Source of the DNA: Cohnella silvisoli
GTDB taxonomy: Bacteria > Bacillota > Bacilli > Paenibacillales > Paenibacillaceae
NCBI RefSeq assembly: GCF_021190915.1
Contig: NZ_JAIOAP010000026.1
Coordinates: 25,671-89,670, forward strand
Reading direction: 5' to 3'
DNA: 64,000 nucleotides
Shown: positions 61,321-64,000 of the stretch, in pieces
Layout: each line of letters begins with the position of its first letter
Position numbering within the stretch: the first letter of the stretch is position 1
Made by a program: the position numbers and the translations under genes
The notes under the pieces: model-generated
The model's input: only the letters and a program-made list of their open reading frames with translations
Database searches by the model: none
Told to the model about the DNA's origin: nothing

Positions 61321-61349
61321 TTGACATTTTTCAGGGGTTGAAATATAAT
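61321..61349 (+). promoter_or_regulatory. Consensus sigma-A promoter of greA
   Basis: TTGACA (61321-61326), a 17-base spacer and TATAAT (61344-61349), perfect in both hexamers. It gives a leader of about 125 bases before greA, with no known motif. Confidence 0.85.
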
Positions 61350-61479
61350 CAGAACCAATATTCGCTAGGACCAACAGGAAAATCGCAGGCTTGCATCAAT
61401 ATCGATGTCATGTCGGCGGTGACCCACCATATATTTGATTAAACCCTGAAAATCTTTTCCATGACAGGAGATCGGTGAG

Positions 61480-61956
61480 ATGAGCGACAAGGAAGTGCTT
61501 CTAACCCCGGATGGGCTGAAGAGGCTTGAAGAGGAACTCGAGAACCTTAAGTCCGTCAAACGCCGCGAAGTTGCGGAACGCATTAAGGTTGCGATTGGAT
61601 ACGGCGATATCAGCGAGAACTCGGAGTACGAAGACGCGAAGAATGAACAAGCATTCATTGAAGGCCGCATCATTACGCTGGAGAAGATGCTTCGCAACGC
61701 GCGTATTATCAACAACGACGAGATCGATTTGGAAACCGTGAGCATCGGCTCGACTGTCATCGTAGAAGATCTGGAGTTCGGCGATACGATGCAATATACG
61801 ATCGTTGGCACGGCTGAGTCGGATCCGCTTAACAATAAAATTTCGAATGAAAGCCCTGTCGGCAAAGCGATCATCGGCAAGAAAAAAGGCACGACGGTTG
61901 AAGTGAACGTTCCCGCGGGTATCATTCAATATAAAATTGTCGATATCAGAATGTAA
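61480..61956 (+). CDS. greA: Transcription elongation factor GreA
   Basis: A 158-residue factor that rescues backtracked RNA polymerase. The N-terminal coiled coil (about 8-75) carries the acidic tip DISENSEYEDAK, and the C-terminal FKBP-like domain ends with PVGKAIIGKKKG. ATG 61480 follows AGGAGATCGG. greA is elsewhere in B. subtilis; next to dusB/lysS it fits a Paenibacillaceae-type genome. Confidence 0.97.
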   Translation: MSDKEVLLTPDGLKRLEEELENLKSVKRREVAERIKVAIGYGDISENSEYEDAKNEQAFIEGRIITLEKMLRNARIINNDEIDLETVSIGSTVIVEDLEFGDTMQYTIVGTAESDPLNNKISNESPVGKAIIGKKKGTTVEVNVPAGIIQYKIVDIRM

Positions 61957-62011
61957 TACAGGCGGCTACTACTATCCGCTAAAGACGTGACGGAAACCCG
62001 AATGCTCGAAC

Positions 62012-62051
62012 AATACAATTGTTTTCAGCCGTCCTTAGGACGGCAGGCCCG
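62012..62051 (+). other. Leader hairpin with 11-mer box (copy 3)
   Basis: AATACAATTGT, 7 bases, CGTCC, TTAG, GACGGC, 5 bases, CG: same order and spacing as copies 1 and 2. It lies between greA and lysS, just before a terminator. Confidence 0.5.
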
Positions 62052-62065
62052 GTGTTACTTGGAAC

Positions 62066-62091
62066 AAAAAGCTTCCTACGGAAGCTTTTTT
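62066..62091 (+). terminator. Terminator between greA and lysS
   Basis: AAAAAGCTTCC / GGAAGCTTTTT with a TAC loop and following T-run. It could end greA or attenuate lysS. Confidence 0.85.
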
Positions 62092-62127
62092 GCCTGTTAT
62101 TCGTAAGAAATGAAGGAGAACGAAATT

Positions 62128-63639
62128 ATGGATCATTCGGAACAATCGGAAACGATAGAATTAGGCGAGTTATTGCAAATTAGGCGTAATAAATTGGACG
62201 AGTTGCGGGCGCTTGGCATCGATCCGTTCGGAACGAAGTTTAATCGCACGCACCAAGCCGGCGATACCGTAGCGCAATATTCGGATCTATCGAAGGAAGA
62301 GCTGGATGAACGCGCAATCGAAGTCAGCATTGCCGGGCGCATTATGACCAAACGGGGAATGGGGAAAGCCGCTTTCGCGAATCTGCAGGATTTGAGCGGC
62401 AAGATCCAGATTTACGTCCGGGAGGATTCGGTTCCGGGTCATAAGTTCCAAGCATTCGACCTGCTGGATATCGGCGATATGATCGGCGTTAAGGGCACCG
62501 TGTTCAAGACGAAGACGGGCGAGACTTCCGTTAAGGTTAAGGATCTTGAAGTGCTCACGAAATCGCTGCTTCCGCTGCCGGATAAGTTCCATGGGCTGAA
62601 AGACGTGGAAACCCGTTATCGCCAACGTTATGTGGATCTTATCGTAAACCCTGACGTGCAGAAAACATTCATTTCCCGTTCGCGGATTATTCAGTCGATG
62701 CGTCGTTACTTGGATGACAGAGGTTATTTGGAGGTCGAAACGCCGACTTTGCATTCCATTGCCGGAGGAGCGGCTGCACGTCCGTTCATCACGCACCATA
62801 ATGCGCTGGACATGCAACTTTACATGCGGATTGCTATTGAGCTCCATCTGAAGAGGCTCATTGTCGGCGGTTTAGAGAAAGTGTACGAGATCGGGCGCGT
62901 GTACCGGAACGAGGGAATCTCGACGCGGCATAACCCGGAGTTTACGATGATCGAGCTGTACGAGGCTTATGCCGACTATGAGGACATCATGCAATTGACC
63001 GAAAACCTCATTGCCCATATCGCGCAGGAGGTTCACGGGACGACGAAGATTTCGTACCAAGGTCAAGAGGTCGATCTGACTCCGGCTTGGCGCAGGGTAT
63101 CTATGACGGATCTGATTCGCGAGACGGTCGGGGTAGACTTTACGGTACAGATGAGTGACGAGGAAGCGCATAAGATAGCTAAAGAGCACAAGGTCCCGGT
63201 TGAAAAGCACATGACGTTCGGGCACATTGTTAATGCGTTTTTCGAAACGTTCTGCGAGCATACATTGATTCAGCCTACGTTCGTAACGGGACACCCCGTG
63301 GCGATTTCTCCATTGGCGAAAAAGAAAGAGTCCGACCCGCGGTTTACCGATCGGTTCGAGCTGTTCATCGTGGCGAGGGAGCATGCGAATGCGTTCACGG
63401 AGCTAAATGACCCTATCGATCAACGCGAGCGTTTTGAAGCGCAGATGACGGAGAAAGAAGCTGGCAATGACGAAGCGCACGATATGGACGAAGATTTCAT
63501 CCGTGCATTAGAATACGGAATGCCGCCTACGGGCGGGTTGGGTATTGGCGTAGACCGACTGGTCATGCTGCTTACAGATGCGCCATCTATCCGTGATGTT
63601 CTACTATTCCCACACATGCGGGATCGCGCGGATCACTAA
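62128..63639 (+). CDS. lysS: Lysyl-tRNA synthetase (class II)
   Basis: A 503-residue class II synthetase. An OB-fold anticodon-binding domain (about 60-150) precedes the catalytic core; motif 2 is RVYRNEGISTRHNPEF and motif 3 GLGIGVDRLVML. ATG 62128 (MDHSEQSE) follows AAGGAGA at 8 bases; an in-frame ATG at 62110 overlaps that site. It is followed by the rRNA operon, as in B. subtilis. Confidence 0.97.
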   Translation: MDHSEQSETIELGELLQIRRNKLDELRALGIDPFGTKFNRTHQAGDTVAQYSDLSKEELDERAIEVSIAGRIMTKRGMGKAAFANLQDLSGKIQIYVREDSVPGHKFQAFDLLDIGDMIGVKGTVFKTKTGETSVKVKDLEVLTKSLLPLPDKFHGLKDVETRYRQRYVDLIVNPDVQKTFISRSRIIQSMRRYLDDRGYLEVETPTLHSIAGGAAARPFITHHNALDMQLYMRIAIELHLKRLIVGGLEKVYEIGRVYRNEGISTRHNPEFTMIELYEAYADYEDIMQLTENLIAHIAQEVHGTTKISYQGQEVDLTPAWRRVSMTDLIRETVGVDFTVQMSDEEAHKIAKEHKVPVEKHMTFGHIVNAFFETFCEHTLIQPTFVTGHPVAISPLAKKKESDPRFTDRFELFIVAREHANAFTELNDPIDQRERFEAQMTEKEAGNDEAHDMDEDFIRALEYGMPPTGGLGIGVDRLVMLLTDAPSIRDVLLFPHMRDRADH

Positions 63640-63656
63640 TTGGCGGCGTTAGGGAA

Positions 63657-63693
63657 GCCGGTTGTTCGCCCTCGCGGCGGGCGCCGGTTTTTG
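63657..63693 (+). terminator. Terminator after lysS
   Basis: AGCCGG..CGCCC / GGGCG..CCGG followed by TTTTT. Confidence 0.8.
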
Positions 63694-63733
63694 CGTTTAA
63701 CGGGCTGTATGAAATTTCCAGTATAAAAAGGGT

Positions 63734-63763
63734 TGCAATCGTATTTGAGTCTATGATATATTA
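63734..63763 (+). promoter_or_regulatory. rRNA operon promoter
   Basis: TTGCAA (63734-63739), an 18-base spacer and TATATT (63758-63763), about 200 bases before 16S. Confidence 0.55.
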
Positions 63764-63827
63764 CTTAAGCCGCTTCAAGAGGGCACACGTTAAACAAGAA
63801 AAACGAAGCACAAAAAGCAACACAAAT

Positions 63828-63845
63828 TGATCTTTGAAAACTGAA
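63828..63845 (+). promoter_or_regulatory. rRNA leader boxA antitermination site
   Basis: TGATCTTTGAAAACTGAA matches the Firmicutes rRNA boxA region (TGxTCTTTGAAAACT). Two small hairpins (GAGCC..GGCTC near 63920 and GAAGC..GCTTC near 63950) follow and probably belong to the processing stem. Confidence 0.8.
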
Positions 63846-63960
63846 CATTGAGCGTAAGAAAACGAACAAAACGTCTGAAGATGACTTCGGTTGTCGGATG
63901 GCAAACCAGTTGTACAGATTGAGCCTCAAAGGCTCTTTAATAAGAAGCTTCGGCTTCAAC

Positions 63961-64000
63961 TATTATGGAGAGTTTGATCCTGGCTCAGGACGAACGCTGG
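63961..64000 (+). rRNA. rrs: 16S ribosomal RNA, 5' end only
   Basis: The universal bacterial 16S start GAGAGTTTGATCCTGGCTCA is at about 63967, followed by GGACGAACGCTGG; the gene runs past the window edge. The exact mature 5' end is estimated from other Firmicutes. Confidence 0.97.

Noticed and set aside
61242..61442. 66-residue ORF across the end of dusB and the greA leader
   Set aside because: Overlaps dusB, covers a promoter, and has no family resemblance.
61957..62127. T-box leader before lysS
   Set aside because: The conserved T-box (TGGNACCGCG) is absent; only two hairpins are seen.

Overview
The window looks like origin-proximal chromosome of an endospore-forming member of the Firmicutes, most likely Paenibacillaceae (Paenibacillus or Cohnella type). 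The gene order closely follows the Bacillus subtilis yabE to lysS segment and runs almost entirely on the plus strand towards a 16S rRNA gene whose first bases close the window. Sporulation genes (yabG, sspF, spoVG, fin, spoVT, yabP, yabQ, spoIIE) and upstream sequences matching sigma-F, -G, -H and -K promoters support an endospore former. nadABC between ftsH and coaX, and greA between dusB and lysS, fit Paenibacillaceae better than Bacillus. This is inference from gene order and protein resemblance; no database search was possible.

Layout. 1-12.4 kb: a c-di-AMP (ydaO-type) riboswitch and yabE, then rnmV, rsmA, yabG, veg, sspF, ispE, purR, ridA, spoVG, glmU, prs, ctc, a small minus-strand ORF, pth and fin. 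12.4-17.1 kb: mfd and a parvulin lipoprotein. 17.1-28.5 kb: an accessory block made of a hairpin tandem repeat, a urea ABC transporter (urtABCDE) behind two GlnR/TnrA boxes, a guanidine-I riboswitch with an SsuABC-like ABC transporter, and a nickel/cobalt ECF transporter (cbiM, PDGLE protein, fused cbiQ-cbiO). 28.5-33.5 kb: spoVT, yabM, yabN/mazG, hup, rqcP. 33.5-35.3 kb: a repeat-rich gap and a lactonase-family gene. 35.4-40.4 kb: yabP, yabQ, divIC, yabR, spoIIE. 40.4-41.9 kb: an inserted minus-strand nucleotidyltransferase pair and a MITE-like element with more repeats. 41.9-47.8 kb: yabS, yabT, tilS, hprT, ftsH. 48-55.2 kb: nadA, nadB, nadC, coaX, hslO, a second parvulin lipoprotein, cysK. 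55.4-63.6 kb: the folate operon pabB-pabA-pabC-folP-folB-folK with dusB, then greA and lysS. The end holds the rrn promoter and leader.

Most of the window is housekeeping: translation, cell division and envelope, NAD, folate and CoA synthesis, and sporulation. The most interesting part is 17.5-28.5 kb, where uptake of urea, probable uptake of guanidine, and uptake of Ni/Co sit side by side. Urease and guanidine hydrolase (GdmH type) are nickel enzymes and guanidine hydrolysis gives urea, so the block reads as a nickel-dependent nitrogen-scavenging island. The riboswitch operon and the cbiM operon also start from near-identical promoter cores. A second theme is five intergenic tandem arrays, unrelated in sequence, that share a repeat period of about 51 bp, four of them with a hairpin in the unit.
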